Numbered from the stretch's first letter, positions 44,786 through 54,209 are shown. The stretch is DNA of 64,000 bases from Nitrospira sp. (GCA_030123605.1 CP126123.1:2770001-2834000), one strand, 5' to 3'. The notes: generated by a model not told the origin, from the sequence alone. Numbers and translations: made by a program.

Positions 44786-46033
44786 ATGGCACAGTTCGAA
44801 GATCAGAGAACCACCGTCTATAAGGTCGATCCCGAACATCCCGAGAGCGAGTCGCTGCCGACGCTCAGGACTGAAGAGCTGCTGCTCAACATGGGACCGC
44901 AACACCCCAGCACTCACGGGGTGCTGAAGGTCATCTTGGAATTGGAGGGAGAGCGGCTGGTCAAATCAACGCCGGTGATGGGCTTTCTCCATCGCGGCGT
45001 GGAAAAATTGGCCGAGGATGGGACCTACCACCAGTTCATTCCCCACACCGATCGCCTCGATTACGTGTGTGCGATGTACAACAACTTCGCCTATTGTCGC
45101 GCCGTCGAAAAACTGATGAACATCACGGTGCCGGAGCGAGCCGAGTACCTTCGCACCATCGTCGCAGAAATCCAGCGCATCATCGGACATCAGTTCTGGC
45201 TTGGCACGCAGGCGCTCGACATCGGGGCCATGACCGTTTTCTTCTACTGTTTCAGGGATCGCGAAATCCTGCTGGACTGGTTCGACGAACTCTGCGGAGC
45301 CCGCCTCACAACCAGTTGGTATCGTATCGGCGGGGTCGAGCGGGACTTCACGCCGTCGCTGTTCGCCAAACTCAAACAGTTTCTGGATTACTTCCCGCCG
45401 AAGATCGACGAATATGTGATCTTTCTGGAAAAAAATCGCATCTGGCTCGCGCGCACAAAGGGAGTCGCGGTGATTTCAGCCGAAGACGCATTGAGCTTCG
45501 GTCTGAGCGGGCCGACCCTGCGAGGGTCCGGCGTCGATTACGACCTCCGCAAATATGAACCCTATTCTGCCTATCCCAAATGCGAGTTCAGCGTGCCGGT
45601 CGGAAAGAACGGCGACACCTACGATCGCTATTGGATTCGCGTGCAGGAACTCTATGAAAGCGTCAAGATCATCCGCCAATGCCTGGAGCAGATTCAAGAC
45701 GGGCCCATCATGGCGGACGTGCCCAGCGTGACCCTTCCGCCGAAAGAGCGGGTGTTCACGAATCTGGAGTCCATGATTCAACAGTTCAAATTGTTCTCGC
45801 AAGGCTTCAACGCCCCTCCGGGAGAAATCTATTGCGGGACCGAAGCGCACAAAGGTGAATTGGGTTTCTACATTGTCAGCACGGGCGGAGGAAAACCGTA
45901 CCGGCTGAAAATCCGCGCCCCTTCGTTTATCCACATGGGCGCCTTCGACCATATGTCGAAAGGGTATATGATCGCAGACGCCGTGACGATCTTCGGCACG
46001 TACGATATCGTCATGGGCGAATGCGACCGGTGA
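44786..46033 (+). CDS. nuoD: NADH-quinone oxidoreductase subunit D
   Basis: A 415-residue 49-kDa-type subunit. NMGPQHPSTHGVLKVILELE starts the core domain; the quinone-site His and the Tyr in the family segment TYHQFIPHTDRLDY are present, and the C-terminus IFGTYDIVMGECDR is typical. It forms the quinone-binding pocket with NuoB. After the stop there is a 72-nt gap to nuoG that contains the 7-nt periodic repeat. Confidence 0.96.
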   Translation: MAQFEDQRTTVYKVDPEHPESESLPTLRTEELLLNMGPQHPSTHGVLKVILELEGERLVKSTPVMGFLHRGVEKLAEDGTYHQFIPHTDRLDYVCAMYNNFAYCRAVEKLMNITVPERAEYLRTIVAEIQRIIGHQFWLGTQALDIGAMTVFFYCFRDREILLDWFDELCGARLTTSWYRIGGVERDFTPSLFAKLKQFLDYFPPKIDEYVIFLEKNRIWLARTKGVAVISAEDALSFGLSGPTLRGSGVDYDLRKYEPYSAYPKCEFSVPVGKNGDTYDRYWIRVQELYESVKIIRQCLEQIQDGPIMADVPSVTLPPKERVFTNLESMIQQFKLFSQGFNAPPGEIYCGTEAHKGELGFYIVSTGGGKPYRLKIRAPSFIHMGAFDHMSKGYMIADAVTIFGTYDIVMGECDR

Positions 46034-46048
46034 GCCAGTTGGAAGTGT

Positions 46049-46096
46049 TGAGTGATACATTCTGAGTTCAACTCAACACTCAGAACTAAGAACTAG
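46049..46096. repeat. Second 7-nt periodic repeat, between nuoD and nuoG
   Basis: TGAGT at 46049 and 46063 (14 apart), then ACTCA at 46071 and 46078, ACTAA at 46085 and ACTAG at 46092, all with 7-base spacing. The opposite-orientation arms can pair. It matches the repeat at 70-164 in both core and period and sits inside an operon. Confidence 0.68.
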
Positions 46097-46105
46097 GAAT
46101 ACAGC

Positions 46106-48814
46106 ATGGGGCTAAAGCCAGCCACGAATCCCGACGTCGAAGCCGCCACGATCGAACTGTCCATCGACGGGCGGACGGTGACGGCCAAAGACGGTGTTTC
46201 GCTCTATGACGTCATTGCCAGCACGGGCAAGATCATTCCCGCCATGTGCTACCACTATACCTTCGATCCCTTCGGATCCTGCGGCATGTGTCTGGTCATG
46301 CAGGAAGGGAAAAAGGCCCCGGTCCGGTCCTGCACCGCCAAAGCCACAGCGGGCATGGTCATCCGTACGGAGGGCGAGGATTTATTTGCGGCCAGGAAAA
46401 AAGCGGTCGAGAAGCACCTGTCCGTCCATCCGCTGGACTGCCCCGTCTGCGACGCCGACGGCCATTGCGAACTCCAGGACATGGCGTTTCAGCACGGTGT
46501 GACGAACCTCGCCAACGCCAAGCAAAAGTTCATCCCCGAAGACACTCGAAGCCTGGTGCTCGATTTCAACATGAATCGCTGCATCGCCTGCGCCGAGTGC
46601 ATCAACGTCTGCAAAGACGTCTTGATGATCGACGCCTTGCAGTTCATGAAGAAGGGCGGCTTCAACCAGGTCGTCGCCAAGGGCGATCAACCGCTCTCTT
46701 GCGAATTCTGCGGCGATTGCCTGGCCGTGTGCCCCGTCGGCGCCATCACGAACAAGTATTCCAAATACCTCTACAAGCCGTGGCAGATGAAGAAAACCAC
46801 GACTACCTGCAACTATTGCGGTGACGGTTGCCAGATGCATCTCGAAACCAAAGACACCGAAGTGGTTCGCGTCACCTCACCGCTGTCCTGGAAGAATAAA
46901 TGGGGCGACCGGGCGGAAACCGCCAAGGGGCATGGCGGGCTTTGTGTTCGAGGGCGGTTCGGCTTTCAATATATCAACAGTGAGCAACGACTTCGACAGC
47001 CTCTTGTCCGAAAGGGCGAGACGTTGACAGAAACGCCCTGGCTCGACAGCATGCAGATCCTGATCGATCGGCTGTCAGAAATCCATCGCAAACACGGGCC
47101 GGAATCGATCGCCGGGCTCATCACTGCCCGTTGCACCAACGAAGAACTCTACCTGTTCCAAAAGCTCATGCGCGCCGGGTTCAGGACCAATCAACTCGAC
47201 AGCAGCGCCCGTTACGGCCATCTGAATTACGTCCATGCCGTGCGTCATGCCGTCGGCATCGGCCGGCCGCTCAATGATTGGGAAGACCTGACAAAAGCCA
47301 AAGCTGTGCTCGTGATCGGCTCCGACATCACGGAAACCAATCCGTTGACCTCCGTCCGTATCAAGGAAGCGATCCGGGTGTACAACGCCCAGGTCATCGT
47401 CGTGGATTCGGCGAATACCAACATCGCACACCTCGCCTCGCATCCGTTGTTGGTGAAACCGGGCACCGAAGCACTGCTGATCGACGGACTTGTCAAATCG
47501 GTGATCGAGCAAGACTTGATCGATGAGAGCGTCACGGCACGACATCCGCAAGCATTCGCTGCGCTGAAGCAGGCATTGGACCAGGTGTCGCTGGACCGGG
47601 TCTCCGCACAGACCGGTATTTCTGTCGGACAGATTCGAGAAGCGGCGGCCATCTTCGCGGAAGCACCACGCGCGGTGACGTTGTGCGCGGAAGGTATCGT
47701 CCGCCAGCCGAACGGGTACCAGAATGTCCTCAAGCTCATCGACCTCGCTTGGGTGACCGGCAAACTGAGCCGGCCGGGGTGCGGCGTCACGACGGTGACC
47801 GAAGAAATCAACGAACAGGGCGCGGTCGACATGGGTGTGGCGCCGGAGTTCCTTCCCGGCCAGGCGCGTTTCGACGACCAGGGCGCAAGAGAACGGCTCG
47901 GCAAGGCCTGGGACGTGACCCTGCCGGCCGCCGGCAGCGGGGCCAGTCTCCTGGAGATTCTGGCACGTATACGAAACGGCCAAATCAAGGCCCTCTACGT
48001 GATCGGGGAAAACCCCTTGGCGACCCTGCCAGCTTCCATGGACGTGAAGGGCACGCTTGAAAAATTACAGCTTCTGATCGTCCAAGATCCCTTCTTGACC
48101 GAAACGGGCCGGATGGCGCACATCGTCCTCCCGGCTGCGACCTATGCCGAGAAAGACGGTACCTTCACCAACCTCGAAGGCAAAGTCCTGCGCGTGCGTC
48201 AGGCGCTCGACCCGGTCGGTGAGAGCCTGCCGGATTGGCATATTATGACCGCGTTGGCCAACGGCCTCGGATACGACTGGCCCTATGAATCCCCGCAAGA
48301 CGTCCAGAACGAAATCATGAAACTGCTCCCGGGCTATTACAATCTCGGTCAGCCGCGTCGCGTCTCGCCGTCGGCGGACGCCTATCTGTCCAACGGATAT
48401 GCCGCCGAGGTGGCGAATCGGTATCGAGGCCAGTCAACAGTTCGTCCATCGAACGATCAGGCGCGGCCCTTTACCCTGCTGACCGGACAGGTGCTCTATC
48501 ATTCCGGGAAAATGTCTACGTGGGCCTCGGGCCTGATCAACATCGAACCGAACAGCGGGCGTTTGCGGATGAACCCCGCCGACTTGCAGCGACTCGGGCT
48601 GAACGAACAATCCACCGTTCGCCTGACGTCCCAACAGGGCTCCGTGCAGTTGGGTGTGACTGCGGATCCCGACGTTCTGCCCGGGTCTTGTTTCTTCCCG
48701 GAACATTTCAACGAGCCGCCGGTAAAAGATTTGATGGCCGTGGAGGCCGATGCAACGACGGGGGTGCCGTACTTCAAGTCCACGCACGTGAGCATTGAAA
48801 AGGTCGGTGCGTAA
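46106..48814 (+). CDS. nuoG: NADH-quinone oxidoreductase subunit G (molybdopterin-domain type)
   Basis: A 902-residue iron-sulfur subunit. An N-terminal 2Fe-2S domain (CGMC, RSC) is followed by the His-Cys3 cluster (HPLDCPVCDADGHC), two 4Fe-4S ferredoxin-type motifs (CIACAECINVC; CEFCGDCLAVC) and a further CxxCxxxC cluster (CNYCGDGC) opening the molybdopterin-like domain. The C-terminal dinucleotide-binding domain is complete, as in formate dehydrogenases, but the Mo-ligand Cys/Sec position is Gly371 (SSARYGH), so it is not a formate dehydrogenase. With no nuoE or nuoF near, its electron partner is open; ferredoxin is plausible. Confidence 0.92.
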   Translation: MGLKPATNPDVEAATIELSIDGRTVTAKDGVSLYDVIASTGKIIPAMCYHYTFDPFGSCGMCLVMQEGKKAPVRSCTAKATAGMVIRTEGEDLFAARKKAVEKHLSVHPLDCPVCDADGHCELQDMAFQHGVTNLANAKQKFIPEDTRSLVLDFNMNRCIACAECINVCKDVLMIDALQFMKKGGFNQVVAKGDQPLSCEFCGDCLAVCPVGAITNKYSKYLYKPWQMKKTTTTCNYCGDGCQMHLETKDTEVVRVTSPLSWKNKWGDRAETAKGHGGLCVRGRFGFQYINSEQRLRQPLVRKGETLTETPWLDSMQILIDRLSEIHRKHGPESIAGLITARCTNEELYLFQKLMRAGFRTNQLDSSARYGHLNYVHAVRHAVGIGRPLNDWEDLTKAKAVLVIGSDITETNPLTSVRIKEAIRVYNAQVIVVDSANTNIAHLASHPLLVKPGTEALLIDGLVKSVIEQDLIDESVTARHPQAFAALKQALDQVSLDRVSAQTGISVGQIREAAAIFAEAPRAVTLCAEGIVRQPNGYQNVLKLIDLAWVTGKLSRPGCGVTTVTEEINEQGAVDMGVAPEFLPGQARFDDQGARERLGKAWDVTLPAAGSGASLLEILARIRNGQIKALYVIGENPLATLPASMDVKGTLEKLQLLIVQDPFLTETGRMAHIVLPAATYAEKDGTFTNLEGKVLRVRQALDPVGESLPDWHIMTALANGLGYDWPYESPQDVQNEIMKLLPGYYNLGQPRRVSPSADAYLSNGYAAEVANRYRGQSTVRPSNDQARPFTLLTGQVLYHSGKMSTWASGLINIEPNSGRLRMNPADLQRLGLNEQSTVRLTSQQGSVQLGVTADPDVLPGSCFFPEHFNEPPVKDLMAVEADATTGVPYFKSTHVSIEKVGA

Positions 48815-48858
48815 GAGTAAGCTCGTCCGTCTTTTTGATGCGGCCAGGGGTGAGGGGA

Positions 48859-49446
48859 ATGAGTGTCGGAGATTTGACCAAAAAAATTCTGCAAGCGGCG
48901 TTGTTCTATGAAATCTGGGACGCCATGAAGGTTACCTTCAAGCACATGTTCCACAAACCCATCACGTTTCAATATCCGCGCGAACAGCGGACCATTCCGG
49001 ACGGTCATCGCGGTGCGCTCGGCCTGCTCCGCTACGACGACGGACGGGAACGTTGCGTGGGCTGTGATCTGTGCGAGGCGGCCTGCCCATCTCGATGCAT
49101 CAAGGTCATCAGCCACGAAGACGCCGACCGTCCCCTGCAGCGTTATGCCACGGAATTTTATATCGACATTACCAAATGCGTGTTTTGCGGTTACTGCGTG
49201 GAAGCCTGCCCCGTTAACGCGTTGGCGATGACCAAGATGTACGAATACTCCACCCACGACAAACGCACCCTCCTGTTCGACAAAAAACGTCTCTACGAGA
49301 TCGGCGAACGCCATCTCGCGGACGCCAAAAAATATCTGTATGCCCATAACCAGGAAAAAAATTCGAACGAGAGCCGGGAGTACCGTTATTACTTTCCGCA
49401 GTCGGTTCTCAAACCTACACAGTCACAACCCAAACACTTGAGCTGA
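48859..49446 (+). CDS. nuoI: NADH-quinone oxidoreductase subunit I
   Basis: A 195-residue 2x[4Fe-4S] subunit holding N6a and N6b (CVGCDLCEAACPSRC and CVFCGYCVEACPVNA). An N-terminal amphipathic helix binds the membrane. The C-terminal tail (about 160-195) is longer than usual and hydrophilic. It directly follows nuoG: the expected nuoH between them is missing. The ATG at 48859 is preferred, after GGGG; the frame is open to 48835. Confidence 0.94.
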   Translation: MSVGDLTKKILQAALFYEIWDAMKVTFKHMFHKPITFQYPREQRTIPDGHRGALGLLRYDDGRERCVGCDLCEAACPSRCIKVISHEDADRPLQRYATEFYIDITKCVFCGYCVEACPVNALAMTKMYEYSTHDKRTLLFDKKRLYEIGERHLADAKKYLYAHNQEKNSNESREYRYYFPQSVLKPTQSQPKHLS

Positions 49447-49457
49447 GCCGCACCGTT

Positions 49458-49982
49458 ATGGCCTTCGTGTTTTTCGTGTATTTCGCAGTGGTAAGTATTG
49501 TCGCCGGCATTCTGACCGTGGCGTTGAAGAACCCGGTGCAGTGCGGTTTGGCGCTCTTGGCCCTGCTCCTCCACGTCTCGGGCCTGTTCATCTTGCTGAA
49601 CGCCGAGTTCCTGTGGGCGGTCCAAGTGATCGTCTACGCCGGAGCCATCTTGGTCCTATATCTGTTCGTCCTCATGCTGTTGAACCTCAAGACGGACGAC
49701 CGCTATTTCCACGCCAAAACGCCCTATCTGCTTGCGCCTGCGGCGATAGGATTGTTGTATCTCATCTTTCTGCTGGCGCGGTCGCCGTTCGGTGGCGCAA
49801 AGGGCGATGCGCCTGCGGCAGCGATCCTGCAACATGGAGACGCGCACGCCATCGGGCTCAAGATGTTCAGCGAGTACTTGCTCCAGTTCGAGATAATAGG
49901 AATGTTTCTGACGGCGGCAATCGTCGGCGCTATTGTTCTGGCCAAAACCCCAACCCTCGTCAAACGGAACACCGATCGTTAG
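49458..49982 (+). CDS. nuoJ: NADH-quinone oxidoreductase subunit J
   Basis: A 174-residue membrane subunit with five hydrophobic helices, including the conserved TM3 region (VQVIVYAGAILVLYLFVLML) with the pi-bulge typical of NuoJ. It links the E-channel to NuoK. It follows nuoI after 11 nt and is followed 9 nt later by the guanidinium-exporter gene. Confidence 0.93.
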   Translation: MAFVFFVYFAVVSIVAGILTVALKNPVQCGLALLALLLHVSGLFILLNAEFLWAVQVIVYAGAILVLYLFVLMLLNLKTDDRYFHAKTPYLLAPAAIGLLYLIFLLARSPFGGAKGDAPAAAILQHGDAHAIGLKMFSEYLLQFEIIGMFLTAAIVGAIVLAKTPTLVKRNTDR

Positions 49983-49991
49983 GAACGGACC

Positions 49992-50309
49992 ATGGCTTGG
50001 GTCTATTTAGTAGCGGCCGGCATTTTTGAAATCGGGTGGGCCGTTGCTTTGAAGTACACGGAGGGGTTTTCACGCCTGTGGCCGACCGCCCTGTTCGCCG
50101 TGTCGATGCTGTTAAGCGTGTGGTTGCTGGCGGTGGCGCTGAAAACCATTCCTGTGGGAACCGGGTATGCGATTTGGACCGGAATCGGTGCCGCTGGCAC
50201 CGCGATTTTTGGTGTGATCCTGTTCGGGGAATCACGGGACGGATGGAGGGTTTTCGGCATCGTGTTGATCATTATGGGAATCGTGTCTCTGAAGCTTTCG
50301 AGCTCGTAA
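49992..50309 (+). CDS. gdx: Small multidrug resistance family guanidinium exporter (Gdx/SugE type)
   Basis: A 105-residue protein with four transmembrane helices. All six residues that I associate with the Gdx guanidinium site are in register: G10, E13, W16, S42, Y59 and W62. Sequence landmarks EIGWAVALKYT.GFSRLWP and PVGTGYAIWTGIG separate it from EmrE-type drug pumps. It works as a dual-topology dimer exchanging protons for guanidinium. It is embedded between nuoJ (9 nt) and nuoK (8 nt) in the complex I operon, so it must be co-expressed. The link to energy metabolism is unexplained; some Nitrospira are known to handle guanidine. Confidence 0.92.
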   Translation: MAWVYLVAAGIFEIGWAVALKYTEGFSRLWPTALFAVSMLLSVWLLAVALKTIPVGTGYAIWTGIGAAGTAIFGVILFGESRDGWRVFGIVLIIMGIVSLKLSSS

Positions 50310-50317
50310 CGAACCTT

Positions 50318-50620
50318 ATGATTCCTCTTTCTGCATATGTCACCGTGAGCGTGATTCTCTTCGTGACGGGGTTGCTCGGGGTGTTGATCCGACGCAATTT
50401 CATCATCGTGTTGATGTCCGTCGAGATCATGCTGAACGCCGCCAACATCAACCTGGTCGCCTTCTCCCATTATCTCGAATCCATGCAGGGCCAGATCGTG
50501 GCCCTGTTCAGCATCGCCATCGCGGCAGGCGAAGCGGCGATCGGACTGGCCATCATCATCGTCGTCTTCCGCGGCAAGATCTCGACCAACGTGGATGAAA
50601 TGAACCTGTTGAAGTGGTAA
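50318..50620 (+). CDS. nuoK: NADH-quinone oxidoreductase subunit K
   Basis: A 100-residue, three-helix subunit with the two conserved membrane Glu residues (VEIMLNAANINLVAFS and AAGEAAIGLAIIIVVFR) of the proton path. It starts at ATG 50318, 8 nt after gdx, and ends 1 nt before nuoL. Long upstream open frame is not coding, since family homology starts at MIPLSAYV. Confidence 0.95.
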   Translation: MIPLSAYVTVSVILFVTGLLGVLIRRNFIIVLMSVEIMLNAANINLVAFSHYLESMQGQIVALFSIAIAAGEAAIGLAIIIVVFRGKISTNVDEMNLLKW

Positions 50621-50621
50621 C

Positions 50622-52625
50622 GTGTCGGACTCCATCGATCTGATCGTCAAACTGATTGTCGTGTTTCCGTTGATGGCCGTCCTGGTGAACGGCCTCTTCG
50701 GGCACCGGTATTCTCATGACCTGGCGCACCGTTTCGCCTGGGGCTCCGTTCTGCTCTCGTTCCTCTGCACGCTGGCGGTCTTTACCGACACATTGAAAAC
50801 GGGAGCCGCTCGCGAGGTAGTGGCCTACAAGTGGATCTTCGGCGGCGACCTCACGATCAACCTCGCCTTTCTGATCGATCCCCTCACCTGCATCATGTTG
50901 TTGGTCATCACAGGGGTGGGGTTCCTGATTCACGTCTATTCCGTGGGATATATGCATGGAGAGTCGGGTTTCACGCGGTTCTTCGTGTACATGAACCTCT
51001 TCATGGTCTCGATGTTGTTGCTGGTGATGGGCAACAACTATGTCGTGCTGTTCATCGGGTGGGAAGGCGTCGGGCTCTGCTCCTATCTCTTGATCGGCTA
51101 CTACTACGACAAGGTGTCCGCCGCCAAAGCGGCCACGAAGGCCTTCGTGGTCAATCGGATCGGCGACGCAGGATTTCTGCTGGCGATCTTTCTGGTGTTC
51201 GTGAATTTCCGCACGCTCGACTACACCCAGGTCATGCAGAATGCCGCCCAGCTCTCGCCTGAAATGGCGACTGCCATCGCGCTCTGCCTGTTGATCGGCG
51301 CGGTCGGAAAGTCCGCTCAACTTCCGCTCTATACCTGGCTGCCCGATGCGATGGAAGGCCCAACGCCGGTCAGCGCCCTCATCCACGCCGCCACCATGGT
51401 CACAGCCGGCGTCTACATGATCGTCCGGAATCACGTGATCTTCGACATGTCCCCGGTCGCCATGACGACCGTCGCCTGGATCGGCGGACTCACGGCACTC
51501 TTTGCCGCCACCATCGGGCTTGTGCAAACCGACATCAAGCGGGTCCTGGCCTATTCCACCGTGAGCCAGCTCGGATACATGTTCCTCGGATGTGGCCTCG
51601 GCGCCTATACGGCCGCAGTCTTCCACCTGATGACCCACGCCTTCTTCAAAGCCCTGCTCTTCCTGTCCGCAGGCTCGGTCATCCACGCGCTGTCCGGTGA
51701 GCAGGATATCCGCAAGATGGGCGCCCTGAAGTCGAAAATTCCCTGGACACACACGCTCTTCCTGATCGGCACGATCGCGATCGCAGGCATTCCGCCCTTG
51801 GCGGGGTTCTGGAGCAAGGACGAGATCATGGGCCATGCCTTCGTCCACCACCACTATCTGCTCTACGGCATGGCAGCGGTCGGCGCCTTCCTGACGTCGT
51901 TTTATATGTTCCGACTGACCTACCTGACGTTTTATGGAACGTCGCGTCTGGACCACCATACCGCCGAACATGTGCACGAATCCCCGATGGTGATGATCGG
52001 CCCCCTGGTCGTGCTAGCGACATTGTCCGTCATCGGCGGCTTCCCTGGCGTTCCGCCGGAAAACGGCTGGTTCCATCACTTCCTCCATTCCGTGGCAAGC
52101 GTGGCGGGTGAAGAACATGCCGCAGCCCCGGCTCTGGTGATCGGTTTGATGGGAACGGCGACCGTCATTGCGCTGCTCGGTTGGGGCCTCGCCCATTATT
52201 TCTACGGCGGACATTCCACGGCAGCCGACGCTTTAGCCGCACGCATGCCCGGCCTCTATACGACCCTGCTCAACAAATATTATGTGGACGAACTCTATGA
52301 CCAGGTGTTCGTGGAACCCACGAAGCGATTGGGTCGGCTCTGGGACTGGTTCGATCGGACCATCATCGACGGCCTGATCCGGTCAGTCGACCGGGGAGCC
52401 GACGTCGGCTCTGCCGCCATCACCTGGACCGAAAAATACGTCATCTATGGATTCTTGAATATCATCGGCTATGCCAACCACTTGCTGGCTCGCTCCTGGC
52501 GGCGGCTCCAAACCGGCATGGTGCACCATTACGCGGCCATCATAGTGGCCGGACTGTTTATTCTCGTTCACGTCATTCTTTTGATCTGGACCGGGACCGG
52601 TTCATCCGGCTATTCGTCACGCTGA
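50622..52625 (+). CDS. nuoL: NADH-quinone oxidoreductase subunit L
   Basis: A 667-residue antiporter-like distal subunit, GTG start. Key residues are present: TM5 Glu (GWEGVGLCSYLLIGYY), TM7 Lys (VGKSAQLPLYTWLPDAM), TM8 His (ALIHAATMVTAGVY) and TM12 Lys (FWSKDEIM). The C-terminal third contains the lateral helix and final anchor (about 540-667), which should be long enough to span an extra antiporter subunit if the arm has one. It follows nuoK after 1 nt. Confidence 0.95.
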   Translation: MSDSIDLIVKLIVVFPLMAVLVNGLFGHRYSHDLAHRFAWGSVLLSFLCTLAVFTDTLKTGAAREVVAYKWIFGGDLTINLAFLIDPLTCIMLLVITGVGFLIHVYSVGYMHGESGFTRFFVYMNLFMVSMLLLVMGNNYVVLFIGWEGVGLCSYLLIGYYYDKVSAAKAATKAFVVNRIGDAGFLLAIFLVFVNFRTLDYTQVMQNAAQLSPEMATAIALCLLIGAVGKSAQLPLYTWLPDAMEGPTPVSALIHAATMVTAGVYMIVRNHVIFDMSPVAMTTVAWIGGLTALFAATIGLVQTDIKRVLAYSTVSQLGYMFLGCGLGAYTAAVFHLMTHAFFKALLFLSAGSVIHALSGEQDIRKMGALKSKIPWTHTLFLIGTIAIAGIPPLAGFWSKDEIMGHAFVHHHYLLYGMAAVGAFLTSFYMFRLTYLTFYGTSRLDHHTAEHVHESPMVMIGPLVVLATLSVIGGFPGVPPENGWFHHFLHSVASVAGEEHAAAPALVIGLMGTATVIALLGWGLAHYFYGGHSTAADALAARMPGLYTTLLNKYYVDELYDQVFVEPTKRLGRLWDWFDRTIIDGLIRSVDRGADVGSAAITWTEKYVIYGFLNIIGYANHLLARSWRRLQTGMVHHYAAIIVAGLFILVHVILLIWTGTGSSGYSSR

Positions 52626-52649
52626 CGACATTGATTTTCTGGACATACG

Positions 52650-54209
52650 ATGCTTGAAGAATTCAGTTTTGGTTTCCCCATCCTCTCGTACCTGATCTTC
52701 CTTCCCTTGGCGGGGGCCGCCGTCCTCTGGCTGATCGACAACGAAGATCTGGTCAAAACGACCGCCTTGGGAATTTCTCTGCTGGAAATGGCCCTGGCAA
52801 TCCTCGTTCTGTTGCGATTCGTGCCGGACTCGGCGGCGATGCAGTTCGCCGAACATGCGCGTTGGCTGCCGGCGCTCGGGATCGGCTACCACTTGGCCGT
52901 CGACGGCATCAGTGTGCTCTTCGTAGGCCTCACCGCCTTTCTGACCGTGCTGGTCATCATCTATTCCTGGGATACGGTGCGCAACCAGGTACGTCTGTAC
53001 TTCATGGCGTTGTTGGCGCTGGAGACCACCACCATCGGAATCTTCGTTTCCATCGACCTGATCCTGTTCTTCGTCTTCTGGGAACTCATGCTCATCCCCA
53101 GCTATTTCCTGATCAAGTTGTGGGGCGGTGGGGCGGAACGACATTATGCGGCGCTCAAATACGTGCTCTATACGTTGCTGGGCAGTGTCTTCATGCTGGT
53201 GGGCATCGCGTTGCTCGACATCAACTATCACCAATGGGCCGTGACCCATCACCTCGAACATGTCTACTCGTTTGACCTGTTAGAGTTGCTGTCGGTCCCG
53301 ATCCCGCTCTCCCAGCAAATTTTGATCTTCTGGCTCATGTTCATGGGGTTCGCCTTCAAGGCGCCGGTGTTCCCCTTCCACACCTGGCTTCCCGATGCGC
53401 TGGTTGAAGGTCCCATCGGCATGGCGGTCATGCTGGCAGGCATGAAATTGGGCACCTATGGATTCCTGCGCTTCACCTTCCCCCTGCTCCCAGATGCCTC
53501 GAAGAGCGAAGGGGTGGTTTCAGTCGTCATGGTGTTGGGCCTCGCCGCCATTCTCTATGGAGCCGTGATCGCGCTGGTGCAACCGGACTTCAAACGCCTC
53601 CTCGCCTTCAGCAGCATCAGCCACCTCGGCTTTGTCGTGGTGGGGCTCTTTGCCCTGAACTTTCAAGGCCTGCAGGGCAGCCTGTTGACCATGATCAACC
53701 TGGGGTTCAGCACCGCCGGCCTGTTTTTCATGGTGGGCTTTCTCTCGACCAGGCAACAGAGTTCCCACCTCTCCGCCTTCGGAGGCTTCGCGAAACAGGT
53801 CCCGCTCCTCGCCACCTTTCTCTTGCTGATCGGCATGGCCTCCATCGGATTGCCGGGCACCAATGGATTCGTCGGCGAATTCCTGATTTTGCTCGGCGCC
53901 TTCAAGGCCAAATGGTGGTATGGAGCCATAGCCGTCCTTGGCGTTATCTTCGGGGCAGCCTATTTCCTCTGGTATTACGAACGGGCGATGCTCGGACCCC
54001 TGACCAAGAACGTCTCGGCGACGATCAAGGATTTACAGATGCGAGAGGTCGCCATAGCCCTGTCGTTGTCAATCATGATCTTATGGATCGGCCTCTACCC
54101 GTCGCCCTTTCTGAGAATGATGAACGGATCGATTCAAGCCCTCGTGGACCGGCTGGATCGCGCCAAAGTGGCCTCCGTAGAGACCGTCATCCACGCGCCG
54201 GCTGAGTAA
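52650..54209 (+). CDS. nuoM: NADH-quinone oxidoreductase subunit M, first copy
   Basis: A 519-residue antiporter-like subunit with all expected charged residues: TM5 Glu (FWELMLIPSYFL), TM7 Lys237 (GFAFKAPVFPFHTWLPDA), TM8 Lys (MLAGMKLGTYGFLRF) and TM12 Glu (NGFVGEFLILLGAF). It is therefore a normal proton-pumping NuoM. It follows nuoL after 24 nt and precedes a second, divergent nuoM by 4 nt. Confidence 0.95.
   Translation: MLEEFSFGFPILSYLIFLPLAGAAVLWLIDNEDLVKTTALGISLLEMALAILVLLRFVPDSAAMQFAEHARWLPALGIGYHLAVDGISVLFVGLTAFLTVLVIIYSWDTVRNQVRLYFMALLALETTTIGIFVSIDLILFFVFWELMLIPSYFLIKLWGGGAERHYAALKYVLYTLLGSVFMLVGIALLDINYHQWAVTHHLEHVYSFDLLELLSVPIPLSQQILIFWLMFMGFAFKAPVFPFHTWLPDALVEGPIGMAVMLAGMKLGTYGFLRFTFPLLPDASKSEGVVSVVMVLGLAAILYGAVIALVQPDFKRLLAFSSISHLGFVVVGLFALNFQGLQGSLLTMINLGFSTAGLFFMVGFLSTRQQSSHLSAFGGFAKQVPLLATFLLLIGMASIGLPGTNGFVGEFLILLGAFKAKWWYGAIAVLGVIFGAAYFLWYYERAMLGPLTKNVSATIKDLQMREVAIALSLSIMILWIGLYPSPFLRMMNGSIQALVDRLDRAKVASVETVIHAPAE

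Noticed and set aside
46106-48814. Reading of nuoG as a formate dehydrogenase alpha subunit
   Set aside because: The Mo-ligand position is Gly371 and the gene is inside a nuo operon, so a NuoG role fits better.
49992-50309. Reading of the SMR protein as an EmrE/Qac drug pump
   Set aside because: Residues at 10, 13, 16, 42, 59 and 62 match the Gdx guanidinium site rather than EmrE.
50556-51977. Long antisense open frames across the nuo genes (also 54661-55710 and 55713-56789)
   Set aside because: They are His/Gln/Asp-rich shadows caused by GC-rich codon use of the sense membrane proteins, with no domain resemblance.
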